Shown piece after piece: positions 1 through 6,850 of a stretch of DNA of 64,000 nt. Each line of letters begins with the position of its first letter. Position 1 is the stretch's first letter. The notes under the pieces were generated by a model, which made no database searches, was not told the origin of the DNA, and worked only from the letters and a program-made list of their open reading frames with translations. This DNA is from Corynebacterium spheniscorum. Lineage in GTDB: Bacteria > Actinomycetota > Actinomycetes > Mycobacteriales > Mycobacteriaceae. The stretch is from contig NZ_FOPJ01000009.1 in NCBI RefSeq assembly GCF_900113445.1, forward strand, positions 1 to 64,000. The letters are read 5' to 3'. The translations under genes were made by a program, and so were the position numbers.

Positions 1-358
1 CACTAATCCGGATGGTTCTCAGACTGAGCACACTGTTCCGGTGACGGTTAAGCCGAATACGGATTCCACTGTGACTCCGGCTCCTTCGGTTGATTTGACT
101 GAGGGTAAGGAGATCCCTGCGGATACTTCGATCGGTAAGGTCACCGATAAGGATGATCAGCCGGTCGCCGAGGATAAGGTTGTTGTTGATTCGACGACTG
201 TTCCGGAGGGCACTGAGGTGACCTATAACCCGGAGACCGGTGAGTTGGAGATCACTGGTACCCCGACTACTCCGGGTGATAAGGAAGTTAAGGTCACTGT
301 CACTAATCCGGATGGTTCTCAGACTGAGCACACTGTTCCGGTGACGGTTAAGCCGAAT
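1..358 (+). repeat. 300-bp tandem coding repeat, one full copy plus 3' end of the previous copy
   Basis: Bases 1-58 are identical to 301-358, giving an exact 300-bp period inside the surface-protein gene. Later repeats (from 359) have diverged in sequence and use more C-ending codons, so the identical copies are probably recently duplicated or kept alike by recombination. The array may continue to the left of the window. Confidence 0.85.
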
Positions 359-1744
359 CAGGTGGATGAGACCATCACTGTTACCCCGGGTGAGAACATC
401 ACCCTGGAAGAGGGCAAGGAAATCCCCGCCGATTCCAATATTGGTGGCGTGACTGATCCTGAGGGTAAGCCGGTTGCGGCAGACAAGGTCACCATCGACC
501 CGACCACCGTCCCGGATGGCACCACCGTTACCTACAACCCGGAGACCGGCGGGCTGGAAATCTCTGGCACTCCGACCACCCCGGGTGACTTCAACGTCAA
601 GGTCACGGTCCCCGGTGCTGATGGCACCGATGTTGTCACCGAAATTCCGGTGACGGTCACCCCCGCCGCGGACAACACCCCGATTGTGACCCCCGGCAAC
701 GCCAACAACCTAGTTGAAGGCACCGAGATCCCGACTGATTCCAACATCGGCAAGATCACGGATCCGGAGGGCAACCTCTACCCGGCCGACAAGGTCGTCG
801 TGGATGACACCACTGTCCCGACTGGCACCGTGGTCACCTATGACCCGACCACCGGTGAGATCACCATCTCCGGTACTCCGGAGACCTCGGGTGATTTCAA
901 TGTGAAGGTCACCATCACTGATCCGGACGGCACCACTCACGTGGTTGAAATCCCGGTCAAGGTTGCGCCGAAGGGTGATGACACCCCGGATACCGGTGAC
1001 AATGCTGTGGTTACCCCGAATGGCGATCTGAACCTCACTGAAGGTGAAAAGATCCCGGCGGACACCTCCATTGGTACGGTCCTGGATCCGGAAGGCAACC
1101 CGCTGGATCCGACTGATGTCAGCATCGATTCGAGCACTCTGCCCGACGGCACCGTCGTCGAGTACGATCCGACCACCGGTGAACTGATCATCAGCGGCAC
1201 TCCGAAGGCTGCTGGCGAATTCACTGTGACCATCACGGTCACTGGTGCTGATGGCACCACCGAGGAATTCACCATCCCGGTGACTGTCAAGGCCAAGCCG
1301 GTGATCCCGTCCCCGAGCCCGACTCCGACCCCGGGTGATGGCAGCTCGGATAGCACCCTGCCGGTGCCCACCCCGAAGCCCACTCCGGGAACGGGTAGCT
1401 CCGGTGGCATCCTGCCGATCCTGCCCGTCCTGCCGATCCCGGGCGCCGGTAGCTCCGGCGGCCACGTTGCTCCGGCTCCGCAGCCTGGTACTGGTACCGG
1501 TCAGGGCACTGGTGAGGGAACTGTGACTGATCCGAATGCCAACGCTGGTGCAAATCAGGGTCAGGGCCAGCACATCCCGAGCAAGGGCATTGATCCGGCT
1601 CAGCAGCCGAAGCGCCACGGACCTCTCGCGGTCACCGGTGCGGATGTTGCCAAGACCGGCATTATTGCCTCCATCCTGGCTATGCTTGGCGCCTTTATGC
1701 TGGCTGTCTCGAAGCGTCGTCGTCCTGAGGAAGACGAAGCCTAA
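2..1744 (+). CDS. Sortase-anchored repeat surface protein, 3' part (5' end outside window)
   Basis: The reading frame is already open at base 2, so the N-terminus and signal peptide are missing. The visible part is a chain of about 100-residue Ig/Rib-like beta repeats (roughly 59-358, 359-667, 668-973, 974-1297). Each carries an EGxxIPxDxxIG...DPxG segment, a VTYxPxTGxLxISGTP core like the bacterial He_PIG/Rib-type folds, and an IPVTV end. A Pro/Gly/Ser-rich wall-spanning stalk follows (about 1298-1620). The C-terminus is a cell-wall sorting signal: LAVTG (1624-1638, an LPxTG variant), a hydrophobic stretch and a KRRR tail. Family knowledge implies sortase-linked display on peptidoglycan, probably as an adhesin or fibrillar protein; the ligand cannot be inferred. 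No sortase gene lies nearby. A terminator follows 34 bp after the stop. Confidence 0.85.
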   Translation, partial: TNPDGSQTEHTVPVTVKPNTDSTVTPAPSVDLTEGKEIPADTSIGKVTDKDDQPVAEDKVVVDSTTVPEGTEVTYNPETGELEITGTPTTPGDKEVKVTVTNPDGSQTEHTVPVTVKPNQVDETITVTPGENITLEEGKEIPADSNIGGVTDPEGKPVAADKVTIDPTTVPDGTTVTYNPETGGLEISGTPTTPGDFNVKVTVPGADGTDVVTEIPVTVTPAADNTPIVTPGNANNLVEGTEIPTDSNIGKITDPEGNLYPADKVVVDDTTVPTGTVVTYDPTTGEITISGTPETSGDFNVKVTITDPDGTTHVVEIPVKVAPKGDDTPDTGDNAVVTPNGDLNLTEGEKIPADTSIGTVLDPEGNPLDPTDVSIDSSTLPDGTVVEYDPTTGELIISGTPKAAGEFTVTITVTGADGTTEEFTIPVTVKAKPVIPSPSPTPTPGDGSSDSTLPVPTPKPTPGTGSSGGILPILPVLPIPGAGSSGGHVAPAPQPGTGTGQGTGEGTVTDPNANAGANQGQGQHIPSKGIDPAQQPKRHGPLAVTGADVAKTGIIASILAMLGAFMLAVSKRRRPEEDEA

Positions 1745-1777
1745 GAGCTCTAGCTGGCGCTAGGAAGCGCAAAGAAG

Positions 1778-1811
1778 AAGACCCCGAGTCCACAAACTCG
1801 GGGTCTTTTTC
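1778..1811 (+). terminator. Rho-independent terminator after the surface-protein gene
   Basis: A 12-bp perfect stem, AAGACCCCGAGT / ACTCGGGGTCTT (1778-1789 and 1796-1807), with a 6-nt loop is followed by a T run. The convergent sdaA gene ends at 1873, and the A-rich left flank could let it also stop transcripts from that side. Confidence 0.9.
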
Positions 1812-1872
1812 ATGTCACCGTCGGCAGAGAGAAGCTGTGCCCAGCGACGGAATTTTTATAAAGCTGAGGGAA

Positions 1873-3267
1873 TCAGCACTCGGTAAAGCTGACGGGTAAA
1901 CCGAGTTGGGTGGCAAGTCCGCCCATGGCGGTTTCTTTGTATTTGGTGAGCATGTCGCGCCCAGTTTCGGCCATGGTGTGCACGACATCGTCGAGGGTGA
2001 CGCGGTTGGTGCCTTGGCCGAGGATGGCGAGGCGCGCGGCGTTGATGGCTTTGACGGCACCGATGGCGTTGCGTTCGATGCAGGGGATTTGGACAAGTCC
2101 GCCGACGGGGTCGCAGGTGAGGCCGAGGTTGTGTTCCAGCGCGATTTCCGCGGCGTTTTCGACCTGGGCGGGGGTGCCACCGAGGACCTCGCAGAGCCCG
2201 GCGGCGGCCATAGATGCAGCGGATCCAACCTCGCCTTGGCAGCCGACCTCTGCTCCGGAGATGGAGGCGTTTTCTTTGATGATGACGCCAACTGCTCCGG
2301 CGGCAAGCAGGAAGCGGCGGGCGTCGGTAGCGCCGAAGTCGGGACGGAAATCGCGGGCGTAGTGCATGACTGCGGGGATAATGCCGGCTGCACCATTAGT
2401 GGGGGCGGTGACCACGCGGCCGCCAGCGGCGTTTTCTTCATTGACAGCGAGTGCGTAGAGGTTGACCCATTCCATGGCACCAAGCCCGCCGCCATGATCG
2501 GAGGGGTCGCGGTCACGCAGGCGATGATAAAGATCGGGGGCGCGGCGGGTGACATTGAGCCCACCGGGCAAGATGCCTTCGGTGGCGATGCCTTGGGTGA
2601 CGCAGCGCCGCATGGTGGACCAGACGCGGTCGAGGTGGGTGTCGATGATGCTGGGGTTGCCGTGTAGAGCGACCTCATTGGCGCGCATAATGCCGGCGAA
2701 GGATAGGCCAGTATCGCGGCAGTGCTCGAGGAGCTCTTTGGAGGTGGTGAAGGGGTAGGGGAGATCACCTTCGCGGCCGGTTGCGGTGGGGCCGGCACCT
2801 AAGCCTTCGGAGGCGAGTTGGGTGCGTAGATCTTCGCCGCTGAGGATGAAGCCACCGCCGACGGAGAAATAGTCTTGGGGCCCGGCGATGAGTTCGCCTT
2901 GGTGATTGAAGGCGCGGCAGATCATGCCATTGGGGTGCTCGGAAAGCGGCTGGTTTTCGAAGATGATGCGGTAGGTCCAGTTGGTGGTGGGGATGGGTCC
3001 GCTGGCGGGGATCTCGGCGCCAGGGTGGGGTTCCACACCATCGGGGAGAGAGTCAGGTTCGTAGCCGGCGAGGCCGAGGACGACGGCGCGGTCGGTGCCG
3101 TGGCCGCGTCCGGTTGCCGAGAGGGAGCCGCGGAGTTCCACTTCGATGAGGGTGGTCGAGGTGGGGAGGGTGAGTGTGAATTCTTTGGCGGCTCGCATGG
3201 GGCCCACGGTGTGTGAGGAGCTGGGGCCGATGCCGATGCTGAAGAGATCGACGACGCTGATCGTCAA
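1873..3267 (-). CDS. sdaA: L-serine ammonia-lyase (single-chain, iron-sulfur)
   Basis: Deaminates L-serine to pyruvate and ammonia in the cytosol. The 464-residue product has the N-terminal SSSHT signature (residues 16-20), the catalytic-domain segment [12 protein letters not shown] (288-299) and cysteines 343, 385 and 396 ([21 protein letters not shown]), which ligate the [4Fe-4S] cluster in this family. The last residue is Cys464, as in bacterial enzymes where a C-terminal cysteine tail inserts into the active site as fourth cluster ligand. The start is TTG at 3267, preceded at 9 nt by GGAAAGG and giving the expected N-terminus. It lies downstream of the flavoprotein gene on the same strand with a 181-bp gap, so probably has its own promoter. 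Confidence 0.93.
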   Translation of the reverse strand: MTISVVDLFSIGIGPSSSHTVGPMRAAKEFTLTLPTSTTLIEVELRGSLSATGRGHGTDRAVVLGLAGYEPDSLPDGVEPHPGAEIPASGPIPTTNWTYRIIFENQPLSEHPNGMICRAFNHQGELIAGPQDYFSVGGGFILSGEDLRTQLASEGLGAGPTATGREGDLPYPFTTSKELLEHCRDTGLSFAGIMRANEVALHGNPSIIDTHLDRVWSTMRRCVTQGIATEGILPGGLNVTRRAPDLYHRLRDRDPSDHGGGLGAMEWVNLYALAVNEENAAGGRVVTAPTNGAAGIIPAVMHYARDFRPDFGATDARRFLLAAGAVGVIIKENASISGAEVGCQGEVGSAASMAAAGLCEVLGGTPAQVENAAEIALEHNLGLTCDPVGGLVQIPCIERNAIGAVKAINAARLAILGQGTNRVTLDDVVHTMAETGRDMLTKYKETAMGGLATQLGLPVSFTEC

Positions 3268-3321
3268 GAAAGTGCGCCTTTCCGCGTGTAAGGGGTAGGT
3301 GGTGTGCAGGAAAAATGAGGC

Positions 3322-3335
3322 GTGAGTGCCGTCAC
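3322..3335. promoter_or_regulatory. GlxR/CRP-like half-palindrome upstream of sdaA
   Basis: GTGA-N6-TCAC matches the core of the corynebacterial GlxR consensus TGTGA-N6-TCACA, missing only the outermost base on each side. It lies 55 bp before the sdaA start. Control by cAMP-GlxR is an inference from the motif alone. Confidence 0.4.
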
Positions 3336-3365
3336 TTTTAGGTGGTGGTTCAGGTCACTTTCCCG

Positions 3366-3371
3366 ATCATA
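3366..3371 (-). promoter_or_regulatory. Candidate -10 element for sdaA
   Basis: The minus strand reads TATGAT here, inside a small palindrome CCGAT-CAT-ATCGG (3363-3375). No convincing -35 is present. If used, transcription would start near 3359 and place the GlxR-like site downstream of the start point. Confidence 0.35.
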
Positions 3372-3448
3372 TCGGTTGAGCGCGGAGAGTGCGGTATTAA
3401 GGGAGATAAATTTTTCGCCGCAGTGGGGAGGGGGTGTTTGAGCTGCGG

Positions 3449-4042
3449 TTATGCTTGTTTTGCGGCGATGGCGAGGGCGAGTTCTTGGCCGGCGCGGTCG
3501 ATGCGGGCATCGAGGCGGGGGAGGTTCTCATCCATGCAGTCAGTGCGGGTGGCGAAGACACCGGTGGGCATGACTGGTGCGTGGAGGAAGGTGAGCAGGG
3601 GGCGTACCGAGTGCTCGAGGACCAACATGTGGCGCATGCTGCCGGCGGTGGCGCCGATGACGGTGGGGCGGTTGCTAAGGCAGCGTTGGTCGAGGAGATC
3701 GAAGAAGAGCTTGAAAAGCCCGGAGCAGCCGGCGGAATAGACCGGGGTGCAGGCGATGAGCCCATCGCAGCGGCCAAGGAGCGCTTGGGTTTCTTTGACC
3801 TTGGGGCTGCAAAAACCAGGTTCGGTGAGGGTGCGGGCGAGATCGACGGCAAGGTGGCGAAGTTCGACAATTTTTAATTCCGCGATGAACCCGTACTCCG
3901 CGAGATGCCGGGCGGTGGCTTGGGCGAGGTTCTCGGCGAGCCGGCCGGTCATGGAAGGGGAGGTCACGCCGGCGCTGAGGACGGCAAGTTCAATGGGGTG
4001 GTGGTGGGAATCGGAAATGGTGTCGTTCTTCGTTTCGGTCAC
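3449..4042 (-). CDS. NADPH-dependent FMN reductase-family flavoprotein
   Basis: A 197-residue flavodoxin-like protein of the NADPH-dependent FMN reductase family. It starts with a beta strand, then the phosphate-binding-like SAGVTSPSMTGRLAENLA (about residues 24-41), followed by CDGLIACTPVYSAGCSGLFK (about 92-111) and a GATAGSMRHML segment typical of this fold. By family it would reduce FMN with NAD(P)H, perhaps supplying a flavin-dependent oxidoreductase. It resembles the corynebacterial CE1759-type reductases that are usually paired with an LLM-class monooxygenase, but no such gene is next to it here. The start is GTG at 4042 with no strong ribosome-binding site. The upstream neighbour on the same strand is the HEPN-like/CBS gene, 163 bp away. 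Confidence 0.75.
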   Translation of the reverse strand: MTETKNDTISDSHHHPIELAVLSAGVTSPSMTGRLAENLAQATARHLAEYGFIAELKIVELRHLAVDLARTLTEPGFCSPKVKETQALLGRCDGLIACTPVYSAGCSGLFKLFFDLLDQRCLSNRPTVIGATAGSMRHMLVLEHSVRPLLTFLHAPVMPTGVFATRTDCMDENLPRLDARIDRAGQELALAIAAKQA

Positions 4043-4205
4043 GGTAACGGGTCGATGCTTTCTGAAATCCTATGTGTCTTAGCCCTATGTGGGGAGTGTG
4101 CTAGGGGTAATCCGCGCTGAACTGCGCTGTACGCAGATTAGTCGAGCTTTCCTGAATCGGGAAGAGGCGGGGGCCACAGAAGGGGCAGTTAGCTATCTAC
4201 AGGTC

Positions 4206-5009
4206 TTAGCCTTCTGCGGCGTTAATCTCTACTGCTTCCACCAGGGTTGGTAGATCCCCGCGGGTAATAATCCGGAAGGGCTTTTGGGTGCGTTTGCCAT
4301 GCTCAGTGAGGATAATGGCGGTGGGGATGCCGCCGCCTTTGGCTTTGGTGGGGGTGGTGAAGTATTCCAGTACCTCGCGCACCGTGGAGTGGCGGTTTAA
4401 AAAGCCCACTGTTTCAGAAGTTTCTGCGCATTCCAGTACCTCGCCTACGGTGGCGCCATCAAGGCCGCGGGTGTAATCCTTAGCCACCCAGCGGGCAATG
4501 GTGTTGGTGGATAATAAGGCCAGGAATTTGCCTTGGTCATACACCGGGAATTGGGAAATGCCTTTATCGCGGATCAGGTTAAAAGCATCTGCAATGGGTG
4601 AGTCCGGGTAGAGGGTGATGACCTCATGATTGCCCAACACACTTAAAGCCAAGGGTGGGTGCGTAATCAGGTCGCGAAGATGAGAGATCTCGCGGACTGC
4701 TTCTGGCAGGGGCTCGGCGATGGGGCGAAGATCTTCGCCATAGCTGCCATGGGAGATGCAATTGCGCAGGTCGGCGAATTCATGGAGTAAGCGCGCTTGG
4801 CCTTCCGAGATGAGGTGTTTATCTTCGGCGCGGCGCACCAGGTTGCCGAAACCTTCAGAATGCTTGGCCTGGAAATGAGCGCGGAAGTGCTGTTCAATAT
4901 CATTAAAGGCCGCTAAGAAGGGCACTGCGCGGTTCTCGGTGCTGGTGCGCTTGTTCTTAGCCTCAGTGGCTTTGGCCTTTGTGTCGCTAGCCTGCTCGCT
5001 TTTATCCAT
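4206..5009 (-). CDS. HEPN-like N-terminus fused to two CBS domains
   Basis: A 267-residue protein. Residues 1-26 are charged and probably disordered. Residues about 27-112 are predicted helical and contain LRNCISH, in which R82 and H87 form the Rx4H (RNxxxH) motif that defines catalytic HEPN ribonucleases. Residues about 114-255 form two CBS modules (SPIADAFNLIRDKGISQFPV and STVREVLEYF, ending FRIITRGDLP), the kind that bind adenosyl nucleotides. Inference: a nucleotide-gated HEPN protein; activity is not demonstrated and the HEPN call rests on motif and helical character only. The start ATG lies 5 nt after the stop of the TetR gene, so the two are almost certainly cotranscribed and translationally linked. 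Confidence 0.65.
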   Translation of the reverse strand: MDKSEQASDTKAKATEAKNKRTSTENRAVPFLAAFNDIEQHFRAHFQAKHSEGFGNLVRRAEDKHLISEGQARLLHEFADLRNCISHGSYGEDLRPIAEPLPEAVREISHLRDLITHPPLALSVLGNHEVITLYPDSPIADAFNLIRDKGISQFPVYDQGKFLALLSTNTIARWVAKDYTRGLDGATVGEVLECAETSETVGFLNRHSTVREVLEYFTTPTKAKGGGIPTAIILTEHGKRTQKPFRIITRGDLPTLVEAVEINAAEG

Positions 5010-5014
5010 GGGCC

Positions 5015-5644
5015 CTAGCCTAATGAATCGGAGTCGGACTGTTTCGCGATCCGCTCTTTTAAGGTGTTGCTGCCATGCGCGCAGCCAGCCAGGAAAATAT
5101 CGACAAGCTCGCGGGTGGCACCGGGGTCTAGTTTTTGAAGACCCGGTACCGGCGGACGCGACACCGTGATCAACCCAATGATGAAGGTAAGCGGTTGAAT
5201 TTCTGCGGCGATAAGACCGTGTGGGCGCAGCGCAGCCAAAATCTCGGCGGTTCGTTCAGCGGTGAGATCACGAAGCTGCGCGAGATCCTCAGTGAGTTCA
5301 CTGAGATCCTCAGGGGCGAAAGCGGGGATCAGCGTGCCTAGGCCTAACTCCAATAGGGAGTTAATGTGGCGATTCCAGATCTCTTCGGCCGCCGCGGAAT
5401 CAGCGGCTTCTTTCAACTCCGCAAGCGTAGTTTTTTGGTCATTCAGGACGATCTGGAACATGTCCTTGGCGCAGGCTTCGATGAGGCTATCGCGATCCGG
5501 GAAGTTCCGGTACAAAGTGGCGATCCCGACACCGGCGCTTTTAGCAATCTCATCGAGAGGAACAGTCGCGTGCGGATACGTCCGATACACCTCGCAAGCG
5601 GTCTTGATAATCCTTTCGCGTCTTTCTAGCGCGTCTCTACGCAC
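5015..5644 (-). CDS. TetR-family transcriptional regulator
   Basis: A 209-residue repressor-like protein. The N-terminal TetR helix-turn-helix is clear (residues about 9-55: RRERIIKTACEVY, then VPLDEIAKSAGVGIATLYRNF); the C-terminal ligand-binding region is not recognisable further. It starts at GTG 5644, with AAGGA 12 nt upstream. It is divergent from an ABC-like ATPase/YhgE-Pip exporter operon, the usual arrangement for a local repressor of an efflux system, and its 3' neighbour is the CBS-domain gene. A palindrome centred in the shared 312-bp intergenic region is the obvious operator candidate. Confidence 0.88.
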   Translation of the reverse strand: MRRDALERRERIIKTACEVYRTYPHATVPLDEIAKSAGVGIATLYRNFPDRDSLIEACAKDMFQIVLNDQKTTLAELKEAADSAAAEEIWNRHINSLLELGLGTLIPAFAPEDLSELTEDLAQLRDLTAERTAEILAALRPHGLIAAEIQPLTFIIGLITVSRPPVPGLQKLDPGATRELVDIFLAGCAHGSNTLKERIAKQSDSDSLG

Positions 5645-5802
5645 GGTTCTTCAATGTCCTTCAAGCTGGCTTCCTCAAGCAGAGCCTCATGGGTTACTTG
5701 ACGAGCGGGGGTTGGGATGTGGGGAAGTGCTGTGGGATGCGGGATTGATATCGCTCATGGTGATCCCGCGCACTAGGTCTCTAATGCAAACTGTCCACCA
5801 TG

Positions 5803-5831
5803 TTGACATTGCTGTCAAACGGGTAGATGAT
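5803..5831. promoter_or_regulatory. Divergent promoter region with candidate TetR operator
   Basis: TTGACATTGCTGTCAA (5803-5818) is an inverted repeat whose two arms are each a perfect TTGACA -35 hexamer, one per strand. On the plus strand GATGAT (5826-5831) follows at 17 bp as a -10 for the exporter operon. On the minus strand GACAGT lies 17 bp from the opposite arm for the TetR gene. The rest of the 5645-5956 gap holds no recognisable gene. Confidence 0.6.
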
Positions 5832-5956
5832 GTTCTCTTATCGTAAGTGATAGTTACCTCTCCGTTTGCTTTGGTTGAGTAGCTCGCTAAAGCAAGCGCA
5901 TGCGGAGCGCCCAACACGAAGCTGTTCCCAATAACTCGCCCATAAATTAAGAAGCA

Positions 5957-6850
5957 ATGAACTCACCAGACGTATCCGATACCTTGTCTCCCACCTCCAC
6001 AGCAGGAACAGGGTTGAATGGAGTTAGAGCTCCACATGCCCAACCTGATACCAAGCCCGACACGAAGGGTCCTGCCCACATGCAGCTTGACGAGGATCAC
6101 ACACCCGAAACGACACCGCGCGAAGAAGATCAACCGCTCGTGCTAGAGACCCATGGCCTCGACGCTGGCGCTGGGGTGATTGAGGATCTCCACATCGGCC
6201 GCGGCTTAAACCAGATCCTCACCGGCCGCGAATCGCATGCCACTACCTTGGCACTGACCCTGGCCGGCCGAATGAAACCCCAAGCCGGGCATGTGGCTAT
6301 TGGTGGGGAGAACACCCCACGCGGGATCGCCAAGCATGTGGCGCTAGCCGGCGCAACCGAACTTGATGGCCTGGAACGCCTCGTGAAATTAGGTCAGGTA
6401 ATCCGCGAACAATACGCCTGGGGTAGCCCCTGGTGGCGTAGGGTCCCGCGAGCCGAAGACATTATGGCCACCGAGGTATGGACTAGCTGGGCAGAACCCC
6501 TTGGGTTGATGCTGGATCCAACAAATAGGATCGGGGATCTCGATGTGGTGGATCGCCTGCTAGTGCGCGTAGTGCTCGCAGGGATTGCCCGCCCGAATGC
6601 ACAGCTTCTTTTAGTTGATGACATTGACCAGATCAGGGATATCGACGCCCGGCATGAGGCACTGGTTGCGCTCGCGCGACTGGCCGAAAAGATCCCCACG
6701 GTGATTATGAGTGTGAATCACTTCGAGGATGACCCCTTTGATGCGTGCCACCGCGTGCGGCTTATCCGCCGCGAAGATAAGGAAGCAACATCTCCGGAAG
6801 TAGCAGTTGAAGATGTAGTTAATGACCAGGTGGAAGGAGGACGTAACTAA
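5957..6850 (+). CDS. ABC-type ATPase-like protein with eroded motifs, exporter partner
   Basis: A 297-residue protein with the outline of an ABC ATPase but degenerate catalytic motifs. Where a P-loop is expected it reads TGRESHATT (residues 89-97), lacking the glycines and invariant lysine. The signature region reads GDLDVVDR (about 193-200). The Walker B segment LLLVDDID (217-224) is present but followed by Asp instead of Glu, and an H-loop-like SVNH lies at 252-255. The first 60 residues are acidic, low complexity and probably disordered, so a downstream start such as ATG 6080 is possible. The stop overlaps the start of the YhgE/Pip gene (TAATG), implying coupled translation and a joint complex. 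Without Walker A it may be a structural or non-hydrolysing subunit. Confidence 0.7.
   Translation: MNSPDVSDTLSPTSTAGTGLNGVRAPHAQPDTKPDTKGPAHMQLDEDHTPETTPREEDQPLVLETHGLDAGAGVIEDLHIGRGLNQILTGRESHATTLALTLAGRMKPQAGHVAIGGENTPRGIAKHVALAGATELDGLERLVKLGQVIREQYAWGSPWWRRVPRAEDIMATEVWTSWAEPLGLMLDPTNRIGDLDVVDRLLVRVVLAGIARPNAQLLLVDDIDQIRDIDARHEALVALARLAEKIPTVIMSVNHFEDDPFDACHRVRLIRREDKEATSPEVAVEDVVNDQVEGGRN

Noticed and set aside
710..1618. 302-residue minus-strand open frame inside the surface-protein gene
   Set aside because: Shadow frame produced by the repeated, biased codon use of the real gene; composition is not protein-like.
1906..2667. 253-residue plus-strand frame
   Set aside because: Antisense to sdaA, glycine/alanine-rich composition typical of a high-GC shadow frame, no domain or ribosome-binding site.
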